Both the position numbers and the translations under genes were made by a program. From Scilla litardierei (lineage: Eukaryota > Streptophyta > Magnoliopsida > Asparagales > Asparagaceae), in contig CM061142.1 of NCBI GenBank assembly GCA_030789695.1, positions 805,057,961 through 805,121,960 on the forward strand: a stretch of 64,000 nt of DNA, in the 5' to 3' direction. Below are positions 22,233-33,196 of this stretch, piece by piece; position 1 is the first letter of the stretch; every line of letters begins with the position of its first letter. Under the pieces are notes generated by a model. That model made no database searches, was not told the DNA's origin, and worked only from the letters and a program-made list of their open reading frames with translations.

Positions 22233-22354
22233 CCCAGAAGGGGGTCAGACGCCGGGGTGATTTGTAGAGAGAGCGGTTCGTGACCCACGGGATCTTTGCC
22301 GTGGTCAGGGTTCCGTGAAATCGGCATGGAGTCTAACATGGATGTGACCCTTCG

Positions 22355-22372
22355 TTCCCACAGACGGCGCCA
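22355..22372 (-). other. Primer binding site of Retand element
   Basis: The minus strand reads TGGCGCCGTCTGTGGGAA, 2 nt inside the 5' LTR. The first 9 bases match tRNA-Asp-type sites; the rest does not, so I do not assign the tRNA. The duplicated copy is at 28442-28459. Confidence 0.75.
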
Positions 22373-22374
22373 AT

Positions 22375-23413
22375 TGTTACGAGGTGGAACTCGCGTACAA
22401 TGAATTTGTATTATGGGGAACCAAGGGCACGATGGTTATATGGGGAAGAAGGTTTAGGTAGGCTGTTTTACAAGTGATTAGTGGGGTGAAGAGGTTGGAC
22501 CCGTTGCCGGTGGTGCTTACGGGGTCGAATCTCACCGGATGCAACTGAGGAGGGTTGGTCGGCAGGGGGCTGAAGCTGACTTTGGACCAGGGGCGAGCTC
22601 TCCTGCAGCACGAACAACTCGTCAGAAGGGCGGGGTTGGGGTTCAACCCTTAGCCCCTCCGATGCCTAAGTCAGTAATAGGGCTTAAAATGGGGGCTAGA
22701 CACGCCGGCCGGACTAACGGTGTGTCGACCGCACGTGGCGAGCTATGGGTGGGAGAACAAAGATATGGACGACCTTTGTCCTCGTGTGTGAATTATAGAT
22801 AAAGAGAGAATTTTCCAACCCCCTTTCCGTAAGAGGAGAGGGGGTATTTATACCTGACGGGTGATGACTAGGCGTGCTGAGCTGGCTCGGGTGTCAGCGG
22901 AAGCTTCGGACAAAGATGTTGGGAACAGGAGTTCCTGACCTGCTTTTGTCAGGCGGCGCAACGGCCAAGGGGTGTTTTTGTCGGGATGTCAGGGCTGAAA
23001 GCGCTAACCGTCAGATGGGTCAGCTGCCAGGTGGTGCTTTGTCAGGCGGTCGGGTGACGTATGTGTCAATCGCGCCCTTATCCTAGGTCGTTTCTCGTTG
23101 GTGACGAACTAAAGGTCGGGCTATGCTATCCCTGGCGTCGGGGCGCATGAGAATCAGACGGGTCGTCCGGGTCGGGAGTTGTCCGGCCCGGCCGCGCCTC
23201 CCGTTCGGTCGCGGACTATGGTTCGCAGGCGCGGATAGATACCCATGCCTAAGTCAGCTGGCCTATCGGTGCCGTCCGGGCGCACCTCAGCACCCCTGGC
23301 CTAGGCATACAACCGCAGTTGTTCGACCCGCTCGGGGCGGTGCGCTCGGGGAGCGCCCGTCCCCATGTGGATTCGGGCGGGAGTCGGACTCCTACGATCT
23401 TTAGGTCGTAACA
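22375..23413 (-). repeat. 5' LTR of Retand element (first copy, 1039 bp)
   Basis: Same ends as the 3' LTR, TATAAATA at 22845-22852 on the minus strand, PBS at its inner edge and TSD CTTTT at 23414-23418. By eye it differs from 28462-29500 at only two positions, versus about 22 from 9788-10826. Confidence 0.95.
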
Positions 23414-23524
23414 CTTTTGTCTTACGCTCTTCTCTAAATGGGAGCGTAAAAAATATATCGTACGTCAACAAGGGACCACACCCCCTTATTTATAGATTTT
23501 GCATTTTACTAATTAGCCCATCAC

Positions 23525-23727
23525 AAATTGGCGCGGCGGCGGCGGTACAGCACTCCGTCGAGAAGCACGAATGACAGGGCCCGCCTTTCCATCTGTTTTG
23601 CCAACATCCGCTCCTCAGGTAGTTCACCCGTCTCTAAGTACTTCATAATGGGGGTCATCCATGACGTCCTCGTGTCTGTGCACATCAGTTCTCCTTCGTC
23701 AATGGTTGGCGTCAATAGGCTTTTCAC
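23525..23727 (-). pseudogene. pol: Truncated Retand integrase linker (unit 2)
   Basis: Only the region between the second RNase H and the HHCC domain remains (start MKSLLTPTIDEGE, end YRRRRAN). It is severed at the duplication junction, so no integrase catalytic domain is present in this unit. Confidence 0.9.
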
Positions 23728-23868
23728 GTAGATTGCCTTCCCGATCTCGGCCGCCGAAGAGGAAGCCAGCTTAGACAGGGCATCCGCCCGGAGGTTGCTG
23801 GAGTGGGGTAGGTGTTGTACGTCTGCTTTCTTGAACTCACGGAGTTCGATCTGGATGCGATTCAGGTA

Positions 23869-25086
23869 TCACTTCATTGTTTCCTCTCGGGCCTCGAAGC
23901 CCCCCAGGATCTGTTGGACGACGAGACGGGAGTCACTTAGGAGCAACACGTTCGTCGCCCCCACCGCCCTAGCGAGTTTTAACCCGTTAACCGTGGCTTC
24001 ATACTCCGCGACACTGTTGGTGGCCGGGAAGCTGAAGCGTAGGGCGTATTCCAATGAACATCCGTCAGGAGTCTGAATGACGATACCCGCTCCAGTCCCG
24101 GAGCCTGTTGCGGAGCCGTCGACGTGGATGGTCCATAATTCGCCCGCTGCCATCGGGGAGGGCGCTGAGGGTTCGCCCACCTCGATCCTCCGTGGGGACG
24201 AGGTCGCCGATGGGAGCTCCGTCCGGTCCCCCGGCGGGACTTCCGTGGTGCATTCTACCACGAAGTCGGCCAGCGCTTGGCCTTTGATCGCCGTCCGGGC
24301 TTTGTACGTTATGTCGAACTCGCTGAGCTCGACGCTCCAGTTGAGCATCCTCCCCGACCGCTCCAGTCTTTTCAGGTTCTCTTCGAGGGGCATGTCGGTG
24401 TGGACCGTTATGGGGTGGGCCTGAAAATAGGGTCGGAGCTTCCGTGCTGTGGTGATTAGGCAGTAGGCGGCTTTCTCGATAGGGCTATAGCGAGTCTCCG
24501 CCTCCCGGAGGATCCGGCTGGCGTAGTAAACAGGGCGTTGCACCCCTCCTTCCTCCTTGATCAGGATGGAGCTAACAGCCTCCTCGTTGGTCGCCAGGTA
24601 CAACCCTAGGGGTTCGCCTTCCTCCGGCCGTGCGAGGAGCGGTGGGCTCTGTAGGTATGCTCTCAGCTCCGCCAACGCCCGCGCGCAATCGTCGTCCCAC
24701 GGGATCACCGTCCTCTTGTCTTTAGCTTCGCCAAAGGCCGTGCGCAAGACCCTGAAGAAGGGGAGCGATTTCTCCGCCGACTTCGACAGGAATCGTCCCA
24801 GAGCGGCGATCCGGCCGTTCAGTCGCTGCAAGTCCCGGATCGTTCGGGGCTCCATCATACCGGTGAGGGCCGTCACCTTGTCGGGGTTCACCTCGATTCC
24901 CCGCTTCGTTATCATGAAGCCTAGGAATTTTCCCGACTGCACGCCAAAGATACACTTCGCGGGGTTTAGCCTCAGGTTGTACCGGCGGACCCTCTGGAAG
25001 GTTTCCTGCAAGTCGGTGAGGTGGTCGGGGGCCCTTCCGCTCTTCACCAGCATGTCGTCGATGTAGACCTCTAAGTTTCGCCCCAC
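23869..25086 (-). pseudogene. pol: Retand RT C-terminus, RNase H and second RNase H (unit 2)
   Basis: Same protein as 17782-18999, including YIDDMLVKS, both RNase H domains and both bounding TGA codons. One difference noted in the following linker (Arg codon here, His in unit 1 at 17771/23858). The shared stops show that the nonsense mutations predate the duplication. Confidence 0.92.
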
Positions 25087-25101
25087 CTGAGGCCTGAATA
25101 T

Positions 25102-26415
25102 TCAGTCCACCATCCGTTGATAGGTCGCCCCGGCGTTCTTCAGTCCAAAGGGCATTTTGGTGTAACAGAAGGTGCCTTTATCGATGACAAAAGACGTCTT
25201 CTCCTCATCCCCCTCCGCCATCGGTATCTGGTTGTACCCCGAGAAGGCGTCCATAAAGCTTAACAACTCATAGCCGGACGCCTGGTCCACCAAGTGGTCG
25301 ATCCGGGGCAGAGGGAAGCTGTCCTTCGGGCATACCTTGTTGAGGTCGGTGAAGTCGACGCACATGCGCCACTTTCCACTGGGCTTCTTTACCAGAATGA
25401 CGTTGGCGAGCCAGTCGGGGTAGTCCACCGGCCGAACAAATTTGGCTTCGAGGAGCCGCTCTACTTCCTCCTCGGCTGCCCTCTTCTTTTCGCCCCCCGC
25501 ACTTCTCTTCTTCTGTCGAACAGGTCGGGCTTCCGGGTCTGCATTCAACTTGTGGGAGATTACCGTCGGGTCCACCCCGAGCATGTCGGCAGGTGACCAT
25601 GCGAATATGTCCGTGTTTTCCCGGAGCAAGGTGACGAGGGCCGTCCTCAAAGCGGACGGGAGTTTTGTCCCGATGGAGACGGTTCTCCCCTCGTCCGAGG
25701 CTACTGGGACCTCTTCCACTTCCTCGGCCGGGGTCGGCCGCTGGTCGCAGAAGTCCTCCCTCTCGTCAGGGATGAGAGCCGTCAGGGTCCGCCTCGGGCT
25801 CCTACGCAGGGACAGCGTATGGTTGTGGTCTCCAGGCATCTCCTGTCCTCCCCGCACCTGCCCCACCCCCCGCGGGGTCCGAAACTTCATCGCCTGATGT
25901 TGCAGGCTAGGGAGCGCCTCGATGGCCATCATATACGGACGCCCTATGATTCCGTTATACGCCGACGCGGCGTCGACGATGACAAAATGCGTTTCCCTGG
26001 TGACGACCATCGGTTCCTCCCCCAGGGTCATGGGCAGGGTGATCGTTCCCTCGGCGAGGATCGCATGGCCGGTGAAGCCAGCCACCGGGCCCACACCGGG
26101 CTTTAGGTCTGCACGCCCCCATCCCATCCTCTCGATCGTTGACAGGAACAGGATGTCGCAGGAGCTACCGGTGTCAATCAGGAGCCGGCCGACATCAACC
26201 GCCCCGATTCGAGCCTCGATGACGAGAGCGTCATTGTTCTGGCTCCGTGCCCCCTGCCAGTCCTTCTCGGTAAAGGTGATAGGGGGTCGGTGTGTCTTTC
26301 TTCGCTTCGGTCGGCGGCCGGCTCCCACCACCATCACCTGTCGGGCCCCGGCCCCCGGGATTGCGGGCGCCCGCCCTGCCGAGAAAGACCCTCCAGTTAT
26401 CATCTCAATTCGCAT
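25102..26415 (-). pseudogene. pol: Retand protease and RT N-terminal part (unit 2)
   Basis: Same protein as 19015-20328: DTGSS protease motif, FMDAFSGYNQI, stop before YIDD. One silent or near-silent base difference noted (19048/25135). Confidence 0.92.
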
Positions 26416-28319
26416 GACCGCCCTCGGGGGGCGTGGCTCTTCTTTACCGTGGTTCGCTGGCGGTTCCCGTCCCCCCTCCTCCGGGGGGCTCTCTCTCCTT
26501 CTGCCACCCGCCTGCCCGCGACGAAGTTTCCCAGGTGACCCGCCTGGATCAATCGCTCGATCTCTCTTTTAAGGGAGTAACAACGGTCGGTGTCGTGACC
26601 GTGGTCCCGGTGATAACGGCAGTATCTCCGGGGGTCCCGCCTCGCCGGATCTGTCCTCATCACCCGGGGAGGCTCTGGCAGTAACCCGGCCCTTGTCGCC
26701 GCGGCCAGCACCTCCATCATGGGGGCGTTGAGTCGCGTGTAATGCGCCTGTAGGGTGCCTTCTTGTCTTGGGATGACTCGAGGGAGCCCTTGGGCCGGAG
26801 CGAACTCACGGGCCGGGCCAAGGCGATCTTGTGGGCGAGGCTCGGGCTGTTCCCACCGCGGTCGGGCTAACTGATCACGACCTCGGCCCCTCTCTTCCTG
26901 CCTCGGCCGAGGGTGTGATCGGGGTTCTCCTTGGGACGGCCTCGCCGGGGGGAATAAGGCCTTGGCACCGAGAGTCTCCTCAGCCAACGCGTGCCTCTCC
27001 GCCATAGCAACCAATGCCTCATAGTCGGTTGGCGGATCCCGGAGCAGGGATTTGTGGAGGCTCCGAGTCAGCAACCCCGTTTTGAAGGCCAGCATAAGCA
27101 CCTCATCGCCGCATGTCACCACCGCCCGTCTCTCCTCCTGAAAGCGGCGGAGGTATCTACCCGTTGTCTCTCCCTCCCCTTGGACTATCATGCTGAGATA
27201 GTCTAAGGGCTTCTTTTTCGTCCGCCCGGCCCGGAACTCTTGGCAGAACTTGTGGGATAGTTCGCCAAAGCTCCCGACGGACCTCGCGGGCAAGCCAAAG
27301 TACCAGTCCAACGCGGTGTCCCTCAGGCTATGGGAGAAATGTCGGCATAGTAACGCCTCATCCACGTCCTGCGCCTCCATCGCCCCCCGGTATTGCTGGA
27401 CGTGCGTGAGGGGGTCGCCTCTCCCATTGTACGTGGCCAAGTGAGGGGGTTTGAACCTTATGGGCCTTGGGGCGGACGTGATCCACCGTGCAATTGGCGT
27501 GGCCTCCTCCGGATAGGTAGGGCGGTCCGGCGCATCCCCTCTCCACCATTCGGTGGTCTGGCTTCGGTCGCGCCTCGGCCACCGACGGTCCTCCGTCCCC
27601 GGGGAGTAGCCTGACGGTCTTCTGGCGGGGCTCCTTCCTTGGGCCGAGGATTCGACGGGTTGCGGGCTACGGTTCTCCCAGCGCCAGTGCCTCCCGGCCA
27701 GCTCTCCTCGGGCCTCCATCCGTTCTTGATTCTCCCGAAGGAGCCTTTCGCGCTCGGCGGTGAGGAAGCGTAGTTGTCGACAGACGGCTTCCTCGTGCAG
27801 GGTATCGGAGGGGTGGTGCAGGCGACGCGGGCTGCCTCCTCTGGGTGGGGACCTGTTCAGCAACGGGTCCTGCCCGTCCCCGAGCCGTCGGCCCGTCGCC
27901 GTCTCGTCAAGGATTTCTCGGTCGATCCTGTTCTCTCTCCTTAGCCTCTCGCGCTCGGCGACGATGAGGCGGAGTTGGCGGCGTGCGGCCTCTTCGTCCT
28001 GGTAGGCCCTTCGGGCGGTCTCGGCCGCTTCGTCTAAACGCCTTTGTGCGACGGCTGCCTCTCCCAGGCGCCTCCACCGCCGCGCAACTTCCATCTCCTC
28101 TTCCAGGAGCCTTTGCTGGGCCGCAACCTCCTCCGCGAGCCCTCTGTTCTCCCCCTCCTCCTCGAACTGAAGGTGGAGGTTCCGCCTCACGTTCTGGGGC
28201 TCTGAGGGGCCGGGCGGAGGCTCCGTTCCAGCCGTCTGATATCCTCCCCAGGCCTGAGTGACGGCCTCGAAGCCCTTCAGGACGGCGTGGGCTGAAGTAG
28301 GTTCAGTTTCGGGGCCCAC
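26400..28319 (-). CDS. gag: Gag of Retand element (unit 2)
   Basis: Identical in translation to 20313-22232 as far as I can see. The base difference at 28106 is synonymous. It has the same GTG-first open frame and the same 16-bp overlap with pol. Confidence 0.9.
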   Translation of the reverse strand: MGPETEPTSAHAVLKGFEAVTQAWGGYQTAGTEPPPGPSEPQNVRRNLHLQFEEEGENRGLAEEVAAQQRLLEEEMEVARRWRRLGEAAVAQRRLDEAAETARRAYQDEEAARRQLRLIVAERERLRRENRIDREILDETATGRRLGDGQDPLLNRSPPRGGSPRRLHHPSDTLHEEAVCRQLRFLTAERERLLRENQERMEARGELAGRHWRWENRSPQPVESSAQGRSPARRPSGYSPGTEDRRWPRRDRSQTTEWWRGDAPDRPTYPEEATPIARWITSAPRPIRFKPPHLATYNGRGDPLTHVQQYRGAMEAQDVDEALLCRHFSHSLRDTALDWYFGLPARSVGSFGELSHKFCQEFRAGRTKKKPLDYLSMIVQGEGETTGRYLRRFQEERRAVVTCGDEVLMLAFKTGLLTRSLHKSLLRDPPTDYEALVAMAERHALAEETLGAKALFPPARPSQGEPRSHPRPRQEERGRGRDQLARPRWEQPEPRPQDRLGPAREFAPAQGLPRVIPRQEGTLQAHYTRLNAPMMEVLAAATRAGLLPEPPRVMRTDPARRDPRRYCRYHRDHGHDTDRCYSLKREIERLIQAGHLGNFVAGRRVAEGERAPRRRGDGNRQRTTVKKSHAPRGRSCELR

Positions 28320-28441
28320 CCCAGAAGGGGGTCAGACGCCGGGGTGATTTGTAGAGAGAGCGGTTCGTGACCCACGGGATCTTTGCCGTGGTCAGGGTTC
28401 CGTGAAATCGGCATGGAGTCTAACATGGATGTGACCCTTCG

Positions 28442-28459
28442 TTCCCACAGACGGCGCCA
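28442..28459 (-). other. Primer binding site (unit 2)
   Basis: Copy of the 22355-22372 site at the inner edge of the third LTR. Confidence 0.75.
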
Positions 28460-28461
28460 AT

Positions 28462-29500
28462 TGTTACGAGGTGGAACTCGCGTACAATGAATTTGTATTA
28501 TGGGGAACCAAGGGCACGATGGTTATATGGGGAAGAAGGTTTAGGTAGGCTGTTTTACAAGTGATTAGTGGGGTGAAGAGGTTGGACCCGTTGCCGGTGG
28601 TGCTTACGGGGTCGAATCTCACCGGATGCAACTGAGGAGGGTTGGTCGGCAGGGGGCTGAAGCTGACTTTGGACCAGGGGCGAGCTCTCCTGCAGCACGA
28701 ACAACTCGTCAGAAGGGCGGGGTTGGGGTTCAACCCTTAGCCCCTCCGATGCCTAAGTCAGTAATAGGGCTTAAAATGGGGGCTAGACACGCCGGCCGGA
28801 CTAACGGTGTGTCGACCGCACGTGGCGAGCTATGGGTGGGAGAACAAAGATATGGACGACCTTTGTCCTCGTGTGTGAATTATAGATAAAGAGAGAATTT
28901 TCCAACCCCCTTTCCGTAAGAGGAGAGGGGGTATTTATACCTGACGGGTGATGACTAGGCGTGCTGAGCTGGCTCGGGTGTCAGCGGAAGCTTCGGACAA
29001 AGATGTTGGGAACAGGAGTTCCTGACCTGCTTTTGTCAGGCGGCGCAACGGCCAAGGGGTGTTTTTGTCGGGATGTCAGGGCTGAAAGCGCTAACCGTCA
29101 GATGGGTCAGCTGCCAGGTGGTGCTTTGTCAGGCGGTCGGGTGACGTATGTGTCAATCGCGCCCTTATCCTAGGTCGTTTCTCGTTGGTGACGAACTAAA
29201 GGTCGGGCTATGCTATCCCTGGCGTCGGGGCGCATGAGAATCAGACGGGTCGTCCGGGTCGGGAGTTGTCCGGCCCGGCCACGCCTCCCGTTCGGTCGCG
29301 GACTATGGTTCGCAGGCGCGGATAGATACCCATGCCTAAGTCAGCTGGCCTATCGGTGCCGTCCGGGCGCACCTCAGCATCCCTGGCCTAGGCATACAAC
29401 CGCAGTTGTTCGACCCGCTCGGGGCGGTGCGCTCGGGGAGCGCCCGTCCCCATGTGGATTCGGGCGGGAGTCGGACTCCTACGATCTTTAGGTCGTAACA
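28462..29500 (-). repeat. Third Retand LTR (unit 2, 1039 bp)
   Basis: Near-identical to 22375-23413 (two differences seen) and followed by the same flank CTTTTGTCTTACG. TATAAATA on the minus strand at 28932-28939. Confidence 0.95.
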
Positions 29501-30423
29501 CTTTTGTCTTACGCTCTTCTCTAAATGGGAGCGTAAAAAATATATCGTACGTCAACAAGGGACCACACCCCCTTATTTATAGATTTTGCATTTTACTAAT
29601 TAACCCATCACAAATTAGTAATTGCTTCAGGAATTCCACACATTTACAAATAAGTCCCCACACTTTTTATTAATTAAATAGGACCATAAAACTTAATTTG
29701 ATCATTACAATTAGGTCCTTAATTAATTCTTTAGTAATATATATGTGACAATTAATTCAACACGTGTGCCTCCACAAGTCCAAATGCAAATACGGGTTAT
29801 ATACAATGATATGAAGTCCATAATTCCAACAATATCATACACGAGCTGTTTATATATATCTTATAAAATAAGGATTTACATGTTTGCCATTGTCCTACTA
29901 GGACAAAATGGTGGGTAGAGATGTGGTCATGGTTTGGCCACATCATCAATGTGGGGCCCACTTGGAGATGAGTTGGGGCTTGGGTGTAGTTTGGGGTTTT
30001 GTTGTGCACCAAAATATAAGCCACCCACTCTTCCCATGAATTACAACTGAAAACCCCTTGGTCTCCGTCTATTTACAGGGTTGGCATTGCCCCAATTTTA
30101 CCCCTTGGTTCCCCTCTATTTAAATATGGTTGTCATTGGCAATTTTTCCCACTTTGAACCCCTCTTATTTACATGTTTGCTAGTGTGATTTATATCCCTT
30201 TTACCCTCCGACGATACCGACACACAAACACACACTTCTCACTCCTTTTCGATTGCGCGTGCACTGCATCCTGTTCGTGGTGGGGCTTTTTTCGCCGCGC
30301 ACTATGTGCCCGGGTTATTTCTATTTATATTAAAAGAGAAGGGAGTTCTTTATGGGGGAGAGAGAAATAACATTGCACAACCTTAAACTAATAAAGGTAT
30401 TTAGTTTCAATTGTTGTTTATCA
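29501..30423. other. AT-rich flank of Retand insertion, no gene
   Basis: 29501-29611 duplicates 23414-23524. The rest is AT-rich without coding potential. At about 30185-30324 there is a diverged relative of 30620-30758 (CCTTTTACCC..GACGATACCGACAC, GCGCGTGCACTGC, GTTATTTCTAT), suggesting an older, decayed copy of the Helitron-like element that follows. Confidence 0.45.
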
Positions 30424-30758
30424 TCTATCTATTCTATAAAAGAGGGGGACTTGCCACGGCTTTGTCTCACGTGGCAATGTCCCCCTCAGCCGTGGGGGGG
30501 TGCCAAATAAAAAAAAATGTTTGCACCTCCACCCCCACTTCCCATTTATTTGCAAAAAAACACCGCAAACATTTCACTTATTGTTTTGCGTTTTAGGCCT
30601 TTTTGCATTCGTATTTGCGTGCTTGCTCTCCTTTTACCCCTGACGCTACCGACACGAACACCCACGCTTTCTCTTCTTTCTGGTTTCGCGCGTGCACCGG
30701 TGCCATATTCATTTGGGGTTGTTTTGCTTCGTGCACCAAGTGCACGGACAATTTCTAG
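30424..30758 (+). mobile_element. Short non-autonomous Helitron-like element
   Basis: Begins TCTATCTATTCTATAAAAG after an A. Ends with a perfect hairpin CGTGCAC-CAA-GTGCACG (30730-30746), eight bases, then CTAG followed by T. A 5' TC, a 3' CTRR preceded by a hairpin, and insertion between A and T without target duplication are the hallmarks of Helitrons. No Rep-helicase is encoded. The exact 5' base (30424 or 30428) is uncertain. Confidence 0.6.
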
Positions 30759-31480
30759 TACTTTATCACATATACAGCCACTCAAATTAATTATATTATC
30801 ATTTACTGAAAGCAAAATAGAAAGAAACTGTAAGGGTAAAGAAAAAGGAGCAGGGGCATCAAGTCATGGGGCTTTGTCCCAAAAGAGCTCAGATCTTTGC
30901 TCCATATCTGCATGCAGCCTGATAAGTCACAGAGGTGAGCTGAGTGTGGTGTGCAGCAGTATGGCTCTCATTGTGGGCGGACTTTTTGATTCCCCTGGGA
31001 AATGGCTTCATGCATGTTCTGCACAAAAGGAGCCCCACTCACAACAGATCACGCTCAATAAAGCTCTGATCTTGAATGGAACCTATGATGTGATGTGCAG
31101 AGTGCATGTACAATCCAACAAAAATTTTCTAATTTTCAGATGGAGAACATTGCACTTCTCATGGGATTTTCCATTTCTGGCCTTGCCATTTTAAGCCACT
31201 TTAAAATTTTATATTATTTTACTTAAGCTTTAAATGTGAATATTAAATATATATTCTCAGATCAAATCCGATTGAATCCATTACGAGTGATTGGAGTTTG
31301 AATTAGAAGAGAAGATTAATTTACAAATTATAAATATATAAAACAATCACGTTAGGCATGTGATTGGTTGTTGCTAGAGTTTTGGGGATTGGATTAACAT
31401 GGGATGATGAATCAGGATTAATTACTCTTGTTTGTAGTTCCTCTCTTGACTCTTGACTATAACTCTCTTTCCTTACAGTG
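30759..31480. other. Unassigned sequence
   Basis: A plus-strand open frame ends at 31194 but has no domain motif and crosses the Helitron-like element, so it is not called. Nothing else recognised. Confidence 0.3.
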
Positions 31481-31636
31481 TGTTTAATTCCATTGTGCAC
31501 TTCTCTTTATTGCAAGTGTTAGAGATTTGTTGAATATGTCCCAAGTGAGGTAACATTTGTCGGAGACTTAGATAAATATAGAGCCACTATTCACCCCCGC
31601 TCTAGTATTTACTTGCCATCTTCAATATTCCCAACA
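31481..31636 (+). repeat. 3' end of a copia LTR (fragment)
   Basis: Contains the copia U5 block ATTCACCCCCGCTCTAGT (31591-31608) and ends CCCAACA at 31636, 2 nt before a PBS. The left boundary is not resolved. Confidence 0.6.
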
Positions 31637-31638
31637 TA

Positions 31639-31650
31639 TGGTATCAGATC
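31639..31650 (+). other. Primer binding site, Met-tRNA type
   Basis: TGGTATCAGATC, one mismatch from the canonical TGGTATCAGAGC site, directly after the LTR fragment. Confidence 0.65.
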
Positions 31651-31682
31651 TTGAGTTGCTAAGAAGGCATCAACGTCATCCA

Positions 31683-31983
31683 TTACCGAGGGACTTTTCG
31701 CTACTCGACCCCCATTGTTCAATGTGGACAACTATGGTCTTTGGAAGACAAGGATGAAGATATATCTCCAATCCATGAATCTTGACATTTGGACGATAGT
31801 AAAGAATGAGTACGTGATGCTGGATGCCCGATGGAGTCTTGGGAGAAGGATGTTAAAAAGGGCAACCTCAACGCTAAAACCATGAATGCGTTGTTTTGTG
31901 CATTGACGGGAATGAATTCACCACGTCTAACAATATACAATGGTGCACCAATATGGCATACTTTAAAGGTAACACAATGGGTA
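31683..31983 (+). pseudogene. gag: Copia gag remnant (N-terminal part, frameshifted)
   Basis: One frame encodes RPPLFNVDNYGLWKTRMKIY, the DUF4219 motif of plant copia Gag. After a frameshift near 31830, another frame continues with AKTMNALFCALTG and IWHTL, the following UBN2 blocks. It then stops at about 31983. No zinc knuckle or pol follows. It is a relic of a third copia family, distinct from the SIRE-like elements at 1-5005 and 54840-61296. Confidence 0.75.
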
Positions 31984-32020
31984 GAGTATTGAAATTGGGA
32001 TTCAAATCCCCAATCTGGGC

Positions 32021-32210
32021 TTGGCACGGCCATGCCAACTTTGCAGTTCAATTGGCACGATCGTGCCAAGTTAACAGGCTTAACTTGGGATTGGCACAGC
32101 CGTGCCAAGCACCCAGTTCTATTGGCCCGGTCATGCAGAGTTGATAGGGAGATGCTCAGAAAGTGGCACGACTGTGCCAAAGTCCCAGTTCAATTGGCAC
32201 GGTCGTACGG
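32021..32210. repeat. Array of TTGGCACGGCCGTGCCAA-like palindromes
   Basis: Six degenerate copies near 32021, 32052, 32090, 32129, 32163 and 32193, spaced about 31-39 bp. It lies between the copia gag relic and the Athila-like LTR. It resembles the other U3 arrays but no LTR boundary could be tied to it. Confidence 0.7.
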
Positions 32211-32553
32211 ATTCAACCAAAGTCTGTACAGTCGCCGTGTAGGAAGCGACCGATCGGTCCATATTTTACACCTTTTTTCTGCATGTTTGCACGCCATTTC
32301 GATTGCTCATATTGTGATTTTCATGATTATTCGATGATATTGCGTTACTTTTCAGTATTTCTTATTTTTGTCAGATTTCAATAAATATGGAGCAATCGGG
32401 AGCAAAAATGAGCTTAAAGAACTCACACGCATACCGGAGCATCGCCCATGACCTTATTGAGGAGCTAACGGCGCTGGACGATGAGCGGGAGAACAAGGAG
32501 ATGGATAGAATCGACGAATAAGCAAGGAGAAGAAGAGTTAACTCCGGAAACAA

Positions 32554-33196
32554 CTCACTCGGCAGAGCAGAAAGCTCACTCGGCCGAATGAAGAAACGTA
32601 CTCGGCCGAGTACAATGGATGCAAGAGCACATGGAGTCAAAGTCCACTCGGACGAGTGAAATATCTCACTCGGTCGAGTGAAGAAGTCCACTCGCCCGAG
32701 TACGACAGGGTTTTTCTCCTGAGATCTAAGCAGACTCTCTGTAATTTTGGGTGAACAGCAGAAGACCCTACTCGGCCGAGTAGAGAATTCCACTCGACCG
32801 AGTGAAGAACCCCACTCGGCCGAGTGACGCCGCTGACACGAGCGCCCAGATTTTCAGACAGCCTCCCACTCTTTTGAAATATTCTATCATTTCAGTGAGC
32901 AAAGTATTTTTTTTCCATATTTTTTATAGATAGTAGACTTCATGCCGGTTCCAACACAGCCAAGAACGTGCCAATTGGACGTCGGATGAAATCTGGAGAA
33001 TTTCTGCAAGTTGATACTGCAGTGCTGAAATTCGCATATCAGTGTCACTCAACCGAGTGACACTTTCACTCGGCCGAGTGAACTTTCCACTCGGCCGAGT
33101 GACCAGTTTTTGACAGTTTTTGACAAAGTGCTGTTTTCTGGAGTTTTTGCAGGAATTCTCACTCGGCCGAGTGAGCTTTCCACTCGGCCCGAGTGA
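32554..33196 (+). repeat. U3 array of ACTCGGCCGAGT palindromes (5' LTR, element C)
   Basis: About 14 copies of the 12-bp palindrome or one- to two-base variants in two clusters (32554-32828 and 33047-33196). The second cluster ends about 90 bp before the TATA box. Confidence 0.9.

Larger units (their letters stand above)
9788..23413 (-). mobile_element. Complete Tat/Retand-type Ty3/gypsy retrotransposon (13.6 kb)
   Basis: Minus-strand order: 5' LTR 22375-23413, PBS, gag (20313-22232), pol PR-RT-RNaseH-second RNaseH-IN (16327-20328), a long 3' non-coding region with a 31-copy tandem array, PPT, 3' LTR 9788-10826. TSD is CTTTT on both sides. Two RNase H domains between RT and integrase, and a tandem-repeat-bearing 3' region, are hallmarks of the Tat branch (Retand, Ogre and relatives). 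By eye the two LTRs differ at about 22 of 1039 positions (about 2.1%). Pol has two in-frame nonsense codons, so the copy is not autonomous. Its 5' half is tandemly duplicated at 23525-29611. Confidence 0.93.
17438..23524. repeat. Tandem segmental duplication, unit 1 (6087 bp)
   Basis: Constant offset of 6087 bp to 23525-29611. It starts inside the integrase gene, passes through RT, PR, gag, PBS and the 5' LTR, and ends 111 bp into the sequence flanking the element. AAATT is present at the start (17438), the junction (23525) and just after the end (29612). I noted six single-base differences between units (for example 17771/23858, 19048/25135, 22019/28106). Confidence 0.93.
23525..29611. repeat. 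Tandem segmental duplication, unit 2 (6087 bp)
   Basis: Second copy in direct orientation. Its left end is fused to flanking DNA from unit 1 (...CCATCAC|AAATTGGCGCGG), so its integrase is cut off at the N-terminal side and has no downstream element sequence. Its right end returns to unique flank at 29612. Confidence 0.93.

Noticed and set aside
30517..31194. 225-codon plus-strand open frame
   Set aside because: Crosses the Helitron-like 3' end and non-coding flank; no domain, no splice or codon pattern support.
30860..31195. Sequence with inverted-looking short words checked as a plant miRNA precursor
   Set aside because: No known conserved plant miRNA was recognised and no long stem could be traced by eye.
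32251..32255. Target-site duplication for element C
   Set aside because: Left GCGAC and right ACTAG pentamers do not match, so none is claimed.
32554..33196. Palindromic motif array checked as a CRISPR-like or bacterial operator array
   Set aside because: Spacing is irregular, motifs are in LTR U3, and the same array is in both LTRs and in a relative; retrotransposon promoter feature.
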